A stretch of 64,000 nucleotides of DNA from Typhlomys cinereus (GCA_023101885.1 JALPQD010000142.1:3866121-3930120), one strand, 5' to 3'. Positions 35,521-47,469 are shown, counted from the first letter of the stretch. Translations and numbers: made by a program. The notes: generated from the sequence alone by a model not told the origin.

Positions 35521-37264
35521 CTTTTTCGCAATGGGTTTGCCGTCAGGACGCAGATGTCGTGAAAACCACCACTAAACCGAAGCCAAAATGGGCAAGGAAA
35601 AGACTCACATCAACATCGTCGTCATTGGCCACATCGACTCTGGCAAGTCCACCATGACCGGTCACCTGATTTACAAATGTGGCGGGATTGACAAGCGGAC
35701 CATTGAGAAATTCGAGAAGGAGGCAGCTGAGATGGGAAAGGGCTCCTTCAAGTACGCCTGGGTTTTGGACAAATTGAAAGCTGAGCGTGAGCATGGTATC
35801 ACCATTGATATCTCCCTGTGGAAATTTGAGACCAGCAAATACTCTGTGACCATCATTGACGCCCCAGGACACAGAGACTTTATCAAGAACATGATTACAG
35901 GCACATCTCAGGCTGACTGTGCAGTCCTGATTGTTGCTGCTGGAGTTGGTGAATTTGAGGCTGGTATCTCCAAAAACGGGCAGACCCGTGAGCACGCCCT
36001 TCTGGCTTACACTTTGGGTGTGAAACAGCTGATTGTTGGTGTCAACAAGATGGATTCTACCGAGCCTCCTTACAGCCAGAAGAGATACGAGGAGATTGTT
36101 AAGGAAGTCAGCACCTACATTAAGAAAATTGGCTACAACCCTGACACAGTAGCATTTGTGCCAATTTCTGGTTGGAATGGTGACAACATGCTGGAGCCAA
36201 GTGCTAATATGCCTTGGTTCAAGGGATGGAAAGTCACCAGGAAAGATGGCAGCGCAAGTGGAACCATGCTACTGGAGGCTTTGGATTGCATTCTCCCACC
36301 AACTCACCCCACCGACAAGCCTTTGCGCCTGCCCCTCCAGGATGTCTACAAAATTGGCGGTATTGGTACTGTCCCTGTGGGCCGAGTGGAGACTGGTGTT
36401 CTCAAACCCGGCATGGTGGTCACCTTTGCACCAGTCAATGTCACAACTGAAGTAAAGTCTGTTGAAATGCACCATGAGGCTTTGAGTGAAGCTCTTCCCG
36501 GGGATAATGTGGGCTTCAACGTGAAAAATGTGTCAGTCAAAGATGTTCATCGAGGCAACGTGGCTGGTGATAGCAAAAATGACCCACCAATGGAAGCAGC
36601 TGGCTTCACTGCTCAGGTGATTATCCTGAACCATCCGGGCCAGATCAGTGCTGGCTATGCCCCTGTACTGGATTGTCACACTGCTCACATAGCTTGCAAG
36701 TTTGCTGAGCTGAAAGAAAAGATTGACCGCCGTTCTGGTAAGAAGTTGGAAGATGGCTCTAAGTTCCTGAAGTCTGGAGATGCTGCCATTGTTGACATGA
36801 TTCCTGGCAAGCCCAGCTTCTCTGACTATCCTCCTCTTGGTCGTTTTGCTGTTCGTGACATGAGGCAGACCGTTGCTGTTGGTGTCATCAAGGCCGTGGA
36901 CAAGAAGGCTGCTGGAGCTGGCAAGGTCACCAAGTCTGCCCAGAAAGCTCAGAAGGCTAAATGAATATTACCCCTAACACCTGCCACCCCAGTCTTAATC
37001 AGTGGTGGAAGAACGGTCTCAGAACTGTTTGTCTCAATTGGCCATTTAAGTTTAATAGTAAAAGACTGGTTAATGATAACAATGCATCGTAAAACCTTCA
37101 GAAGGAAAGGAGAATGTTTTTGTGGACCATTTTTTGTGTGTGTGGCAGTTTTAAATTATTAGTTTTTAAAATCAGTACTTTTTAAATGGAAACAACTTGA
37201 CCAAAAAATCTGTCACAGAATTTTGAGACCCATTAAAACAAAGTTTAATGAGAAAAAAAAAAAA
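35521..37264 (+). pseudogene. Full-length EEF1A1 processed retrocopy with open frame
   Basis: This is a reverse-transcribed copy of the mRNA for translation elongation factor eEF1A1, which delivers aminoacyl-tRNA to the ribosome as a GTP complex. It has no introns, a 5'UTR that starts with the 5'-terminal oligopyrimidine tract (CTTTTTCGCAA, 35521), a complete coding frame (35588-36964), a 3'UTR with an ATTAAA signal (37232-37237) and a poly(A) tract (37253-37264), all between 15-bp target duplications. It therefore runs from the parental transcription start to the parental poly(A) site. L1 machinery is the presumed source of the reverse transcriptase. No promoter is visible in the AT-rich flank, so transcription would need an outside promoter. 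Confidence 0.95.
35588..36964 (+). CDS. eEF1A1-like open frame of the retrocopy, 458 aa
   Basis: The frame is uninterrupted and begins in a good context (GCCAAAATGG). GTPase motifs are present: G1 GHIDSGKS (residues 14-21), the GITID switch Thr72, G3 DAPGH (91-95), G4 NKMD (153-156) and G5 SGW (194-196); domains II and III follow. Compared with canonical eEF1A1 (462 aa, recalled), it lacks four residues after Pro409, an in-frame 12-base loss at 36814/36815. It also has V16I, T23M, R69H, Y86S, N222S, T227M, R240H, R321H, P391S and V405I. Three are Arg-to-His changes, as expected from CpG decay. T23M next to the P-loop and R69H in switch I argue against full function. Because it is a processed copy, I read it as a young pseudogene, though translation cannot be excluded. 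Confidence 0.85.
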   Translation: MGKEKTHINIVVIGHIDSGKSTMTGHLIYKCGGIDKRTIEKFEKEAAEMGKGSFKYAWVLDKLKAEREHGITIDISLWKFETSKYSVTIIDAPGHRDFIKNMITGTSQADCAVLIVAAGVGEFEAGISKNGQTREHALLAYTLGVKQLIVGVNKMDSTEPPYSQKRYEEIVKEVSTYIKKIGYNPDTVAFVPISGWNGDNMLEPSANMPWFKGWKVTRKDGSASGTMLLEALDCILPPTHPTDKPLRLPLQDVYKIGGIGTVPVGRVETGVLKPGMVVTFAPVNVTTEVKSVEMHHEALSEALPGDNVGFNVKNVSVKDVHRGNVAGDSKNDPPMEAAGFTAQVIILNHPGQISAGYAPVLDCHTAHIACKFAELKEKIDRRSGKKLEDGSKFLKSGDAAIVDMIPGKPSFSDYPPLGRFAVRDMRQTVAVGVIKAVDKKAAGAGKVTKSAQKAQKAK

Positions 37265-37277
37265 GAATTCATATGTT
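37263..37277. repeat. Target-site duplication, right copy, of EEF1A1 retrocopy
   Basis: Exact 15-bp match to 35505-35519, overlapping the end of the poly(A) tract by two A residues. Confidence 0.95.
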
Positions 37278-37336
37278 AAAGTACCTTAGAATATTGGTGC
37301 ATTTGAAAATACGGTGTTCAAGTCTGTAAATAAGGG

Positions 37337-37489
37337 ACTTGTGAGAGGGCTTAGCAGATAAAAGATGTTTTTATGCAAATTGCAATTTGAGTTCTGTCCT
37401 CAGCGCCTACATGGTAGAAGGAGATAACCTACTTCTAAATAATGCACTTCTACCTCCATCCATTCATTCCTTTGGCATGTATATTCCTG

Positions 37490-37547
<58 letters not shown>

Positions 37548-37600
37548 CCTCACTCCTTCTCTCCCTCTCTATCTCTTTTTCTAAATTAAAAATAAAACAC
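37337..37600 (+). mobile_element. Old B2/B4-type SINE with (CT)n
   Basis: GAGGGCTTAGCAGATAAAAG is followed by GAGTTCTGTCCTCAGCGCC and CATGGTAGAAGGAG, a decayed tRNA-like SINE head and body, with a long (CT)n array (37491-37536, then CTCCCTCACTCC variants). The subfamily is uncertain. Confidence 0.5.
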
Positions 37601-39214
37601 TAAAGATGAAACTAAGCTAAAATACTATTCTAGTATTCTTTAAACAAAGAAAGAAGTGATGAATATATGTATTGAAGTACACACATATGTTCATAGTGGC
37701 ATATATGCAGACATGTGTGGCTGCCACACCTTGTCTGGCTTAATGTGGGTTCAGAGAATTGAAAAACCAGTTATTATGCTTGCAAAGAAAATGCCTTATT
37801 CACTAAGTCTCCTCTCTAGTTCCAGGATACTTTTACTTAATATCAACAAATCATAGGAAGCAAAAATATCTTAACATTTTTGGTTAACAACTATGGCTAA
37901 CCAAACTGCAGTAAACATACTATGCAATCAAAGTCAGCATTAAAAAGGAAGTTATTGATATAAGGAACATTGTAAATGCATCTTCTGTATTAATACATTC
38001 AAGATATTGTACGAGATTCTAATAACTAAGAAATCAATGAGCACAAGAATAAATATTCACTGTTCTAGAGCCTAGGAAGAACTGAATCAAAGAGCTAGGA
38101 GATGTAGTGCCTGGTGTTGGACTATAAGAATGTTGATACAAGTTGACTTCTTCCTAGGTATCACATGGTGGAATGCACTCACTAAATCTCTGTGTTCTCC
38201 CATTAATGAGAAGTTATATAATCATCCCTCAAAGGACATGCCTCCTAACACCATTGTTATAATTGCAAGCACTACTAATATGAGCTTTAGAAGTACATAA
38301 ATTCAGATAACAGTGTTCAAGAACATGCTATTCAATGATTACTCTAGATACTCTTTTACGATCATAATAGAACAATTCTATTATATAGTACACTACAAAG
38401 GACAAATCTGTGAAGGTGGAAAGCAGATTGTGGCTGGCATTGAGAGATGAGCGACCCAAAGAGGGGATGGAACTGTGAAGCATAACATGTCTAAGATTCG
38501 GTTCACATGTTATATCTCCATTGCATTTATGATAAAATTACAAACATGAAAATATACATGACTGCCATGAAAATGCCAAGATCCTATCTTGTATAATTTG
38601 CTATAATTATGTTCTAATCTTTGAAAGAATCTAGATGAAGGGTAAACACAACCCTTCTATAGTGATTTTTACAACTTTTTATGAATCTTAACATTAACTC
38701 AGAGTAGTGAGTTTATTCAGGGACCACAAGTTCAAAAATAGCTCATTTTGGAATCTGGAAAAACATTGTTTTAAGAACAGAAAGACTTAATATTGAGAAA
38801 AATATATGCATAAAACATGTAATAAGATGGCCAATTTAAGTTGTCTCTAGGACTTTCAGAATTTACGAATGATGAAAGATTTAAATGAAGATTTCTGCAA
38901 GAAAGGTGAGAGGAAGCACTTCTCTGCATGTTCAAAGCAGCGAGAGCACTTTCTCTTAGAGAACTGAAATTTAAAATCGAATAACTAAGGGACTCACACA
39001 ACTGATTTTGAACTATCTGGTCATCATCTGTCATGTACAAGCAGTGTAAGATGCAATAAGTATAATTGGAAATTGCTATAACAAATTATACATTGGTGAA
39101 TCATGCAAAAATATTTGAAACAAAAATTTGAAATGTTGGTCTTATTTCCTACACTAATGGAGTTGTGTTTAATAAGTGCTTACCTAGGCCTATCTCTTCA
39201 TGAGTAATCCCTAA
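37601..39214. other. Non-coding DNA with a minus-strand SINE remnant
   Basis: At about 37640-37830 a decayed minus-strand B2-like SINE is visible (GGGTTCAGAGAATTGAA ... TTCACTAAGTCTCCTCTCTAG). The remainder is AT-rich with no recognisable gene. Confidence 0.4.
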
Positions 39215-40205
39215 CTGTTGCTCTAGAAGTTTCAGTTCAGAGATAAACATTAAAACATTTGATCCAGTAACAAAACTGAAAAAAAGATCAACAAACCATA
39301 ATTCAGAAAATCAAAGACTGTACATCAACCACCTGGAACCCACACCAGCCTAATCTCTCCCCATCCTAAAGCTCAGGGAAAATGTGTAGAAGAGGGGGTG
39401 GTAAGATTGTAAGAGCCTAAAGATGGGGAGGAGCAATGATATACAAGATACTCCATACAAGTTAGGGTCGAAGTAATCATAATAGGACTTTGCATGACCT
39501 GTGCAATGACCAACATATCATTGAACCCCCAAAGTGTAGCATGGATCATAGGCACTATGATCCTTAGAGGCAAGGGATTAACAGCCACAATAGTGTTCCT
39601 ATACTAAAGGGGAACACAAAAAAAGAGTTCTAGGCAATGCTACTGAGTCCTTACACTTCATCAGAGAGGAAGACCCAGAGGGAAGTATGTCATACACACT
39701 AAAGGATGCTTCACGAAAGGGAGGGGGAGGGGGCACTGGGAGAAAGGGAGGGAGGGGGGAAAGGAAGGGGAAAATGTGGGAGGGAGCAAAGGGAATCCAG
39801 GGAGAGGTGGAGGGAAGAAGGGGAATGGGGTACTTATCAACATTTTATTAGTGGAAGAAATATAAAAAAACAAAAAAAATTTGATCCATATGGAATTGAT
39901 GCACATTCAAGGGAGAGGCAAGGATCAAGTTTCATTCTTCTATATGTAAAAATCCAGTATTTCAAATGTTACATGTTGAAGGTGCTTTTCTCCAAAGTGT
40001 GTTTTTAGCTCCTTTGTCAAAAGTCAGTAGGCTGAAAGTTTATGGGCATATAGCTGGGTCCTCAGTTCTATTCTATTTATCAATATATCTGTTTTGGCCC
40101 CAATCTCATACTATTTTTATAACTATGTCTCTGTAGTGTAGCTGGAACACAGGTAAAGTGATACTTCCAGCAGTGTTTCTCTTCCTAAGATTGTTATAGT
40201 TCAGT
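39215..40205 (-). mobile_element. Old L1 ORF2 fragment split by a later L1 insertion
   Basis: Minus-strand ORF2 similarity runs from about 39215 to the site at 39266 and resumes at 39879 (TTTGATCCATATGGAATTGATGC; compare TTGATCCATTTGGAATTAAG in the full-length copy) to about 40205. It is frame-broken and diverged. A younger plus-strand L1 3'UTR occupies the gap. Confidence 0.7.
39257..39888 (+). mobile_element. 5'-truncated L1 3'UTR insertion
   Basis: Insertion 39267-39878 holds only L1 3'UTR: AAGCTCAGGGAAAATGTG, GTAAGATTGTAAGAGCC, CACTGAGTCC-like text, a G-rich purine tract (about 39720-39830), then an A-rich tail. It is flanked by the 10-bp duplication ATTTGATCCA (39257-39266 and 39879-39888), whose sequence belongs to the older L1 it landed in. 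Open frames on either strand here are low-complexity artefacts. Confidence 0.8.
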
Positions 40206-40261
40206 ATATTCAAACCTCATATGACTTACATAACTAGAGTCCTTAGAATTTCCACATTGTG

Positions 40262-40570
40262 GGGTGTGTGTGTGTGGGGGGAGAAGGCTCAGTAATTACA
40301 GTCTTTGCCCTGAAATCAAAAAGACACTCTGAATAACTAGATCCATGGGAAATTGCCAGACCATACAGGATAGCAACCTGCAGTTTCAACCCTTGAAAGC
40401 AGAACTTGGAAAACTCTAGGCAAAAGCGATAAGATGGAGGAGCAATTCAGGATGATTACTGATGTCACTCTTAGGCCCTCAGGGTCACAAGCATCCAAGT
40501 ACCATCTTGTACACACATCTGAACATACATGTACACACACAGATATACATGCTTGCATAAAGAAATTCTA
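40262..40570 (+). mobile_element. B2-superfamily SINE, older subfamily
   Basis: A decayed head (GGGAGAAGGCTCAGTAATTAC), a body with CCTGCAGTTTCAACCCTTGAAAGC and AATTCAGGATGATTACTGATGTCAC, and an ACACACA-rich tail. Same body plan as 11494-11790. Confidence 0.65.
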
Positions 40571-40674
40571 ATATTATAAAAAATTAATACTATACTTTGT
40601 GATCAAGTACAGAAGAAAGGAAAAAACAATCAATCTTACCATACATCAAGGAATTCTGACCCCAAAACTACTTC

Positions 40675-41020
40675 GTTGTGGAGATGACTCAGTGAATAAA
40701 CAGCTTGTCACACAAACATGAGGTTCTGAGTTCAGATCTCCAACATTTGCATATAAAAATCTGGGTGTGGTGATGCAGGACTGTAATCACAGTGCTGGGG
40801 AGGGAGAGATAAGTAGATTCCCCAGTGCCTATTGGCCAGTTAGTAAGTGCTGAGTTCAGCCAGATGTACTAATAAAAAAATAATGTGTCAGGAGCTAAAA
40901 CATGTGATGTTTATATCTGACTTCCACATGCATATGCATATTTATGCATGCACATATACATGAACATAAATGTACACACATACACACAACTACTCCCACA
41001 CATACACACTAAATAAAAGC
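40675..41020 (+). mobile_element. B3-type (B2-family) SINE
   Basis: The tRNA-like head GTTGTGGAGATGACTCAGTG leads to GAGTTCAGATCTCC, then CTGGGTGTGGTGATGCAGGAC..AATCACAGTGCTGGGGAGG and a CACATGCAT-rich tail. This matches the layout of the rodent B3/RSINE type. It is diverged, so an old insertion. Confidence 0.65.
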
Positions 41021-44000
41021 AAGAGTTCGTTTTCTTGTAATGCTTATATCTTCCTTGGAAAAAGACAAATAAATACTTCTCTGTTTATAAAAAGATAGAT
41101 CAAGGTATATATACATATTTGTCTTAATCATTGCTAACTCTTGAATTCTAACATTCTGAAATGTACAGAGAATATCATAAAATCCATGCAATAATTCTTT
41201 TTCCATTTAATTGATGAAAATCTGAAATATATTTGATATTCATTTTGCCCAAGGTTGCAAGCTGGAAATACAAAGCTAAAAGGTGAGAATATTAAAAAAA
41301 ATAGCAAGAATAAATATTTACCATCTATTATGTGCATATTAACAAGTCTGTTGCCCGACTTTTGGATTTTGGAAATTAAAGCTTTTAACTGGAAGGAATC
41401 ATGGTAGTAAACTGCTAAAAACAGGTAATGGCTTTTTTTAATCATGAGCAATGTTTATGGTGCTGACATTTCATTAAAAACAAGTGCTTGTTATTTCTGC
41501 ATGTTGGTGTTTCTGTACAGAAGAAAAAAAAAAGAATTCTTTGCATAGCTTGGTCTTTCCTTAACAGAGTGTACAAATAGAGACATGTTTTTGTACAACT
41601 TGAAAGTCAATGACTAAATCTTAAATATGTCCCATTTAGAGTCTTGCAAATATAATTATCTTTGTACTTTTAAAGTGAAGGCCCATAATGTGAAGTTAAA
41701 GGGAATTTTATTAAGTGAGAAATGTTATTTCCTTTTAAAAAATCAACCATGCCTTATTCTCCGGCACAAAAAAAGTCAAAATTTTCCATTGCCTGTAAGT
41801 GAAAACCAAGCTACTCGAATGTGAATGCAGACAATACAATTCAGTAAAAGGAGCCCTGCTCAGGGGAGCCAATGACCTAAATTCTATTCTGGCATCCTCA
41901 AGGTCATGAAGAAAGTCCCCTGCCAAATAAATTTGGCTTTCTCAGGCTCTTAACTTCTTAGTTCCACAATGAGGGAAGTTTTGCTCAGTTTTCCCTGTTT
42001 GACTCTACGAGGCTTAAGGTGGCACAGGGCAGTGAGGAAGTAAATCACTCTGCATCCACTACTCATCTGTTCACTCATTAACATTTCCATCCATTTGTTT
42101 CTCCAAACATCATGGAGGTATTTGCTGAGCTATTAAAAAGACAGAGACCAATAACATATAGACAAATAGATAAGCCCTGTTAAAGGGTAAATTGCTTATT
42201 ATCAATCAACTAAAAGATTTCTTTAAAGCCTATCCCAATGTGTAAAAATATGATGTTCATTCATTATGTAAGGCTTTTATTGAATGATGAATTCACATCA
42301 CAGGCCAAAAGATGACTGGAGGCAGACCCCGACCACTAGTCATTTTGATGCATACTTAATAGTGATAACAACTATAATAGTATAACTAATAATAATAACA
42401 AGTTATGCACTGAAGCACATGTTACTAAACAGTCATAGCTTTGAGTCACTTGACCCTAAGACATAGCATTTCTTGTGCATGACTAATCATAAAAGTACTG
42501 TCATGATTTCTACCTCTTCATGCCAGTATTGAGTTAGTGACTCTCTCTTCAGTCTATCAGTCTGGGCTGCAAATTGTGTTCCATCCCAAGCTCCCTAGGT
42601 AATAGCAATAACAAGGCCTTAAGAAAGATCTGCCTCAACACTGGAATTCTAGCTGCATTAACACTTCAGCAGGAAGTACATAATCTTGCTTACCACACCG
42701 AGTATTTCAGATATGGAAAGAAAAATATTCAATTTCAAAATTCTGCACATGCTTGCCAGTATCATCCAGAAGAAAGTATGCTCAAGCTTACTATGTTGTG
42801 GACTTTGAGCTTTTGGAAGTCTCCCAAATACCTCATAGAATCCTCCGCTAATATGACAATAGAGACAGGTAGAATAAAGTTATGCAGTGGACTACAACAT
42901 AGGCAAGAACAAGATGAATGAAGAAGTTGACATAGAAAAAGTGTGAATATACAAACAACTTAGAAAGCTGGACCAGGGAACCATTTTTTTCCCCTTCAAT
43001 GTTTCAAAACTGACTTCATCTTTTGCTATGAATAAAAGGCTTCATATGTTGAAATACCCTTCCCATGAAGAAGTTTAGAAGTATAAAAACAGTGGAAAAA
43101 TTCTGAAAATGCTGTTTAAAGAGGAGGGGATGAGAGATTAAACATAGTTGGTAGGTTTCAACACTGTTACTGGATCCTGGTAGCAGTAAAGATTAGACTT
43201 CCTTCTCTATAATCATATTCCCTGTCTTCTGCTATGTGGCGCAGCAGACCACCTCTTGCTAGGTAAGCCATCACTGTGTGAAGCCTCTAGACACTGAAGT
43301 TCTTGAACCATGGGCTATAAAAATCATTTTCTTTGTAAAGTAGGCTTCTCAATGTATTCTCCTTGAGTAACAAAATTAGGTGGACACAATAACAATCAGA
43401 AGATGCCAAGATAATATTATGGAGGAAGTTTTGTCACAGAGATGAAAAAGTGAGTTTTGAAAGAGAATACTCTTTTGTCTTAGAAATGAATGAAGTGAAA
43501 CAAGACTGGAGTCAAGTGGGTGCATTATGGTCTGAGTAGTGTAGATGATATGAGTAGATGAGAAAAAAATGAACCCAAACATCAGGTAGAAAGACAAAAA
43601 GAAGGGAATTGGGCACATTTAGTAGGATATAAGGACTGAGAGTGACAGGAAAACAGGCAGAATTCCAAGCTGTCTGCCAAGAGGAAGAATGAATTATGAG
43701 GTCAGTCACAAAAACAGGAGGAACAAGAAAAAGAGCAGGCTTCGCTAAAAAAAATAATATAGATAGCAAGCTCAGTTTCAAAAATGTTTAACTTCCAGCA
43801 CTTTGATTTTTGCAAGATGAAAACTCAGTCAGTCATTTGAAAGTTTATTGCAGGATAAAGCATTTTTAAATATTTAAAAAATCATCTATAAATATCCATG
43901 TGTATGGAGAATTTAAAATTGGCACATATGTAAGATGAGGTAGAAGAAATTAAGATAAAGAAAGGATGATAGGTATAACCAGAAACATAGTTAAGGAGAA

Positions 44001-44480
44001 GGGAAAATAGTTGAAAGAATAATGGAATCTTCTATGTTTAGCAGACATTTTTAAGGTTAATAAGTAACCACTGTGCTGACAGGAACAATGTCTATATTCT
44101 TGCTGAAAATATTTCAGTACAAAGATGGAATTATTTTCCCTAGTGAATTTAAGAATATAGGAATAATTTGGGAAATGAAGTCTTTTAAGGTAGAACAAAT
44201 TTCAAAAGAAGAAAATAGACTATGGTAGCTGAGGGTATGCCATACAAAATAAGATTCAGTGCTGATTTGATTTTTTTCATAATATGAGAGATAGGCATGT
44301 TTTTGACTAGAAATATATAATGGGAAAATATGACTCCAAATTTGGATAAAAAAATAAAGTTATTGAAGGTGGTCATGAAGATCAGAGACTAAAAATACCA
44401 CAGTAAAGGAAGGATTAAGTTTGGAAAATAAAAATGGAATTTGTACAGAGGCTATGATTATTGCTCAGAGGTTCTCAAGA
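41021..44480. other. Non-coding DNA, no recognisable genes
   Basis: About 3.5 kb without L1, SINE or LTR signatures that I recognise. The longest frame (42574-42921, plus, 115 codons) has no known motif and no gene-like context; I regard it as chance. Confidence 0.4.
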
Positions 44481-44997
44481 TTTGAATGTACGCTGTCACC
44501 AACAGGCGTATGTGTTTGAATCTTTAATGATGTTTGAAAAGTAAGAACTTGGAGACACAATGGAAATCCAGCTTGCGATGGTTTAGAGAGGAGCAGAGAC
44601 TTTTTTGGAAACTGTCGTAGGAACAAGTGGAAAGATGCATTAGCAGAGAATTTGTTTAAGTTTTGTGTTTATTCTAAAAGCTTGTCTGACATTGAATTAA
44701 AGTCCTTTGCAGAGGAAATTTCAAGGTAATGTAATATAGACAGTGTTGCATGGCTACTTTTCAGATTTATGAAAATCAGCAAGGAATTAGGCAGAACAAA
44801 ATTACAACTGTGAGGTTTAATGAGGAAAGATGTGATGGCAACCCTGAAGAATTGAACCAGGAAGATACAGACAGCAAAATTGTGCCTATTGTTATAAGGA
44901 GATCAGCTTTATTAGTGAATAAAAGTCTGCTTTCCATTGGGATAATAGAAGACACTGCACCTTGAAGTCAGGATCTTCAGCAAAAGCTCCAATTCAT

Positions 44998-45014
44998 AAG
45001 AATGCAAGTTCTTT
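44998..45014. repeat. Target-site duplication, left copy, of second 5'-inverted L1
   Basis: The 17-bp AAGAATGCAAGTTCTTT is repeated exactly at 46641-46657. Confidence 0.95.
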
Positions 45015-46640
45015 GCAATTACTGTAGGTATTACAGAGATTTATCTTTGAGCATCTCTAAGTGTGTTTGGTACTAGGATCCACCTATTAGGAAGTACATA
45101 TGGTGCTTAATTTTCTGTGTCTGGGATACTTCACTCAATATAATTGTTTCTAATTCCAACCATTTCCCAGAAAATTCCATTAATTCATCATTTTTGATGG
45201 CTGAGTAGTACTCCATTGTATCGATGTACCACATTTTCCTTATCCACTCATCAATTGTTGGACATTTGGGTTGATTCCATGACTTTGCTATTGTAAACAG
45301 TGCTGCTATGAACATGTTTGTGCTTGTGCTATCTAGGTGAATTTTTGCTGTATGTGGGGTTATTCCCAAAAGTGGAATCACAATGGCATTTCAATCTTTA
45401 ATTTTTTTAAGAATCTCCGGACGGCTCACCGGAGTGGCTGTATGAGCCTGCATTCCCACCAGCAATGTTCCCCTCTCTCCACATCCTCTCCAGCATTTGG
45501 TGTTGTTTGTATTGTGGATTTTTGCCTTCCTGACTGGGGTAAGATGATATCTCAGGGAAGTTTTGATTTGCATTTCCCTGATGGCTAAAGATGTCGAGCA
45601 TTTTTTAAGATATTTGTTAGACATTTTAATTTCATCCCTGGTAAAGTTTCTTTTAAGTTCCAGGGCCCATTTTTTAATTGGGCCAAAGATTATGAACAGG
45701 AGGGATGGGGAAGGACGGCCACACCAGTAACAGAGAGAGAGGGGACCATGTTACAGCAGAGAAAATCGGCCACCATCAAGGACTGCAAGTAAGTAATGAG
45801 ACATCTGGCTAAGTTCACAGACATTCCTTCCTGATCTATTACAACTGATGGAGTATGATCTTACCAGAAGGGGAGGGCATAGTATGGCAGATAGAAAGTA
45901 ACCATTTCGCAAATGGGTGATTGACCCCTCCCTCAGTGCAGTTTCCTACTTTTATTACATCGACCTTTGGATATACTCTTTTAACAAGACTTTAATTTAA
46001 CAGGTTTTTATCTCTGGCCAGGGGGTGACATCCAATACCCATCAGGATGGAGTGAAGGAGCAGCAAAACTGAAAAAAAATCAACAAACCATAATCCAGAA
46101 CATCAGAGACTATATCAACTAGGCCAGCCTAATCTCTCCCCATCCTGAAGCTCAGGGAAATTTGCTGAAGAGGGGGCAGTAAGATTGTAAGAGCACAAAG
46201 ATGGGAGGAATAATGATATGCAAGATACTCCACACAAGTTAGAACCGAAGCAATCATATTTGGACTTTGCATGCCCTCCACAATGTCCAACACATTATCG
46301 ACCCCACAAAGTCTAGCTATTGCCAAAGGCACTAGGATCCTTGGAGGCAAGGGATTGACAGCCACAGTAGTGTTCCTATGCTTAATGGGAACACAGGAAA
46401 GCGTTCTGGGAAATTCAACTGGGTCCTTGCACCTCATCAGAGAGGAGGACCCAGAGGAGAGTTTGGCATGCATATTAAGGGATGCTCTGGGGATGGGAGG
46501 GGAAGGCACTGAGGGATGGGGAGGGAAGGGGAAGGGAGGGGGGCACAGGGGGATGAGGGGGTTGGAGGGAGGGGGGACCGGTGTACCTGTTAGGTTTGTA
46601 TGAGTGGAAATAAAAAAATTTTTAAAAACCCACAAAAAAA
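45015..46640 (+). mobile_element. L1 insertion with 5' inversion (twin priming)
   Basis: Bases 45015-45685 are L1 ORF2 C-terminus plus the first bases of the 3'UTR on the minus strand, including a 102-codon piece at 45073-45381 and the Cys/His motif region. From 45686 the sequence flips to plus-strand 3'UTR (GATTATGAACAGGAGGGATG...), continuing through the purine tract to the A-rich tail at 46640. The leftmost inverted base corresponds to CAATTGC in L1, and the plus segment starts at the next position (GGATTATGAAC), so no sequence is lost at the breakpoint. Perfect 17-bp duplications flank it. Its sequence is close to the full-length copy, so it is fairly young. The antisense 186-codon frame at 46129-46689 lies in the 3'UTR and is spurious. 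Confidence 0.93.
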
Positions 46641-46657
46641 AAGAATGCAAGTTCTTT
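46641..46657. repeat. Target-site duplication, right copy, of second 5'-inverted L1
   Basis: Exact 17-bp match to 44998-45014. Confidence 0.95.
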
Positions 46658-47469
46658 TGGAAGCATAGAGCTAAAAGGCAGAGATACAAAGGAATGTTCT
46701 ACTTCAACTCCTCTAAAGCAAAGGCCCAAGAGGAATTCTGCCCAGCTTCTTCACAGGGAACTGAAGGAGCTGAAATTCAAGAGAGTCAATGTCCACTTAG
46801 ATAGTCTAGCAGAATTTGATAAAGTCCTCCATGTGGTACTGGTGTCATTAAAGATGTAAGAGTGAGATGGTTATCGGTTCTTCCTGCAAGGTTTCAGAGA
46901 GAAGCTAAAACCAAGAAGCATGTGGCAGGATTATAATCTGAAAGAGAGGTCCAGGAAGGGAATTTTTGTGGAATTAAAGCCTGGTTTGCTGTTGAGATGT
47001 AAAGGTGCTAGAGATGCCAGAGTCAATGTGGGCCATCTGCCAAGAACCATACACCATGAGAAGAAGCAGCCCAAGAGAGTTGTGTGTTCTTCAGGCAGCT
47101 GTGCTAAAGTGATAGAGACAAAGCCCTTTGGAGTTTCATATGCCAGACATGGAACTGCAGAATTTGGGATTTGTCCTGTTGATTTTTGGTCTTAGTAAGG
47201 CTTTTCCGTTAAGCTCCAATTTCTCCCTTTTGTAATAGGAATGTTTACTCTGTGCCATTGTATGTTGGATATATGTAACTTGTCTTTTGATTTTGCAAGA
47301 GGCTTTGGACTTTGAACTTTTGGATTATCCTGGAATTACTAATGTACTCTATAGACTTTTAATAGACTTTTAATAGTTTTACTAAAAGTCTGCTCTATAG
47401 ACTTTTAATGGACTAAATATGGTTTGCATCATGAGACTGTCATGAGCCTTTGGGGGACAAGAGGAGGAA

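Larger units (their letters stand above)
44550..47469 (+). mobile_element. MaLR-type internal sequence, interrupted by L1
   Basis: Non-coding internal DNA of a MaLR-type element is suggested by GGTTTAGAGAGGAGCAGAGAC, GACATTGAATTAAAGTC, ACAGTGTTGCATGGCTAC and, close to the 3' LTR, TTTTGATTTTGCAAGAGGC..TTTGGACTTTGAACTTTTGG, an order typical of these elements. The L1 at 45015-46640 interrupts it and the sequence resumes afterwards. The 91-codon frame at 46920-47195 belongs to it and is not a recognised gene. The 5' LTR is not clear; text at about 44510-44570 (GGCGTATGTGTTTGAATC) may be a piece of it. Confidence 0.55.

Noticed and set aside
35543..35995. 150-codon minus-strand frame in the EEF1A1 retrocopy
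   Set aside because: Antisense shadow of a highly biased coding sequence.
42574..42921. 115-codon plus-strand frame in unique DNA
   Set aside because: No recognisable motif, no splice or promoter context, and a length possible by chance in 64 kb.
46129..46689. 186-codon minus-strand frame
   Set aside because: It is antisense to an L1 3'UTR; its proline-rich part is the complement of the purine tract, and similar frames recur at every copy of this 3'UTR.
46920..47195. 91-codon plus-strand frame
   Set aside because: It falls in MaLR-like internal sequence just upstream of its 3' LTR; there is no known protein domain.
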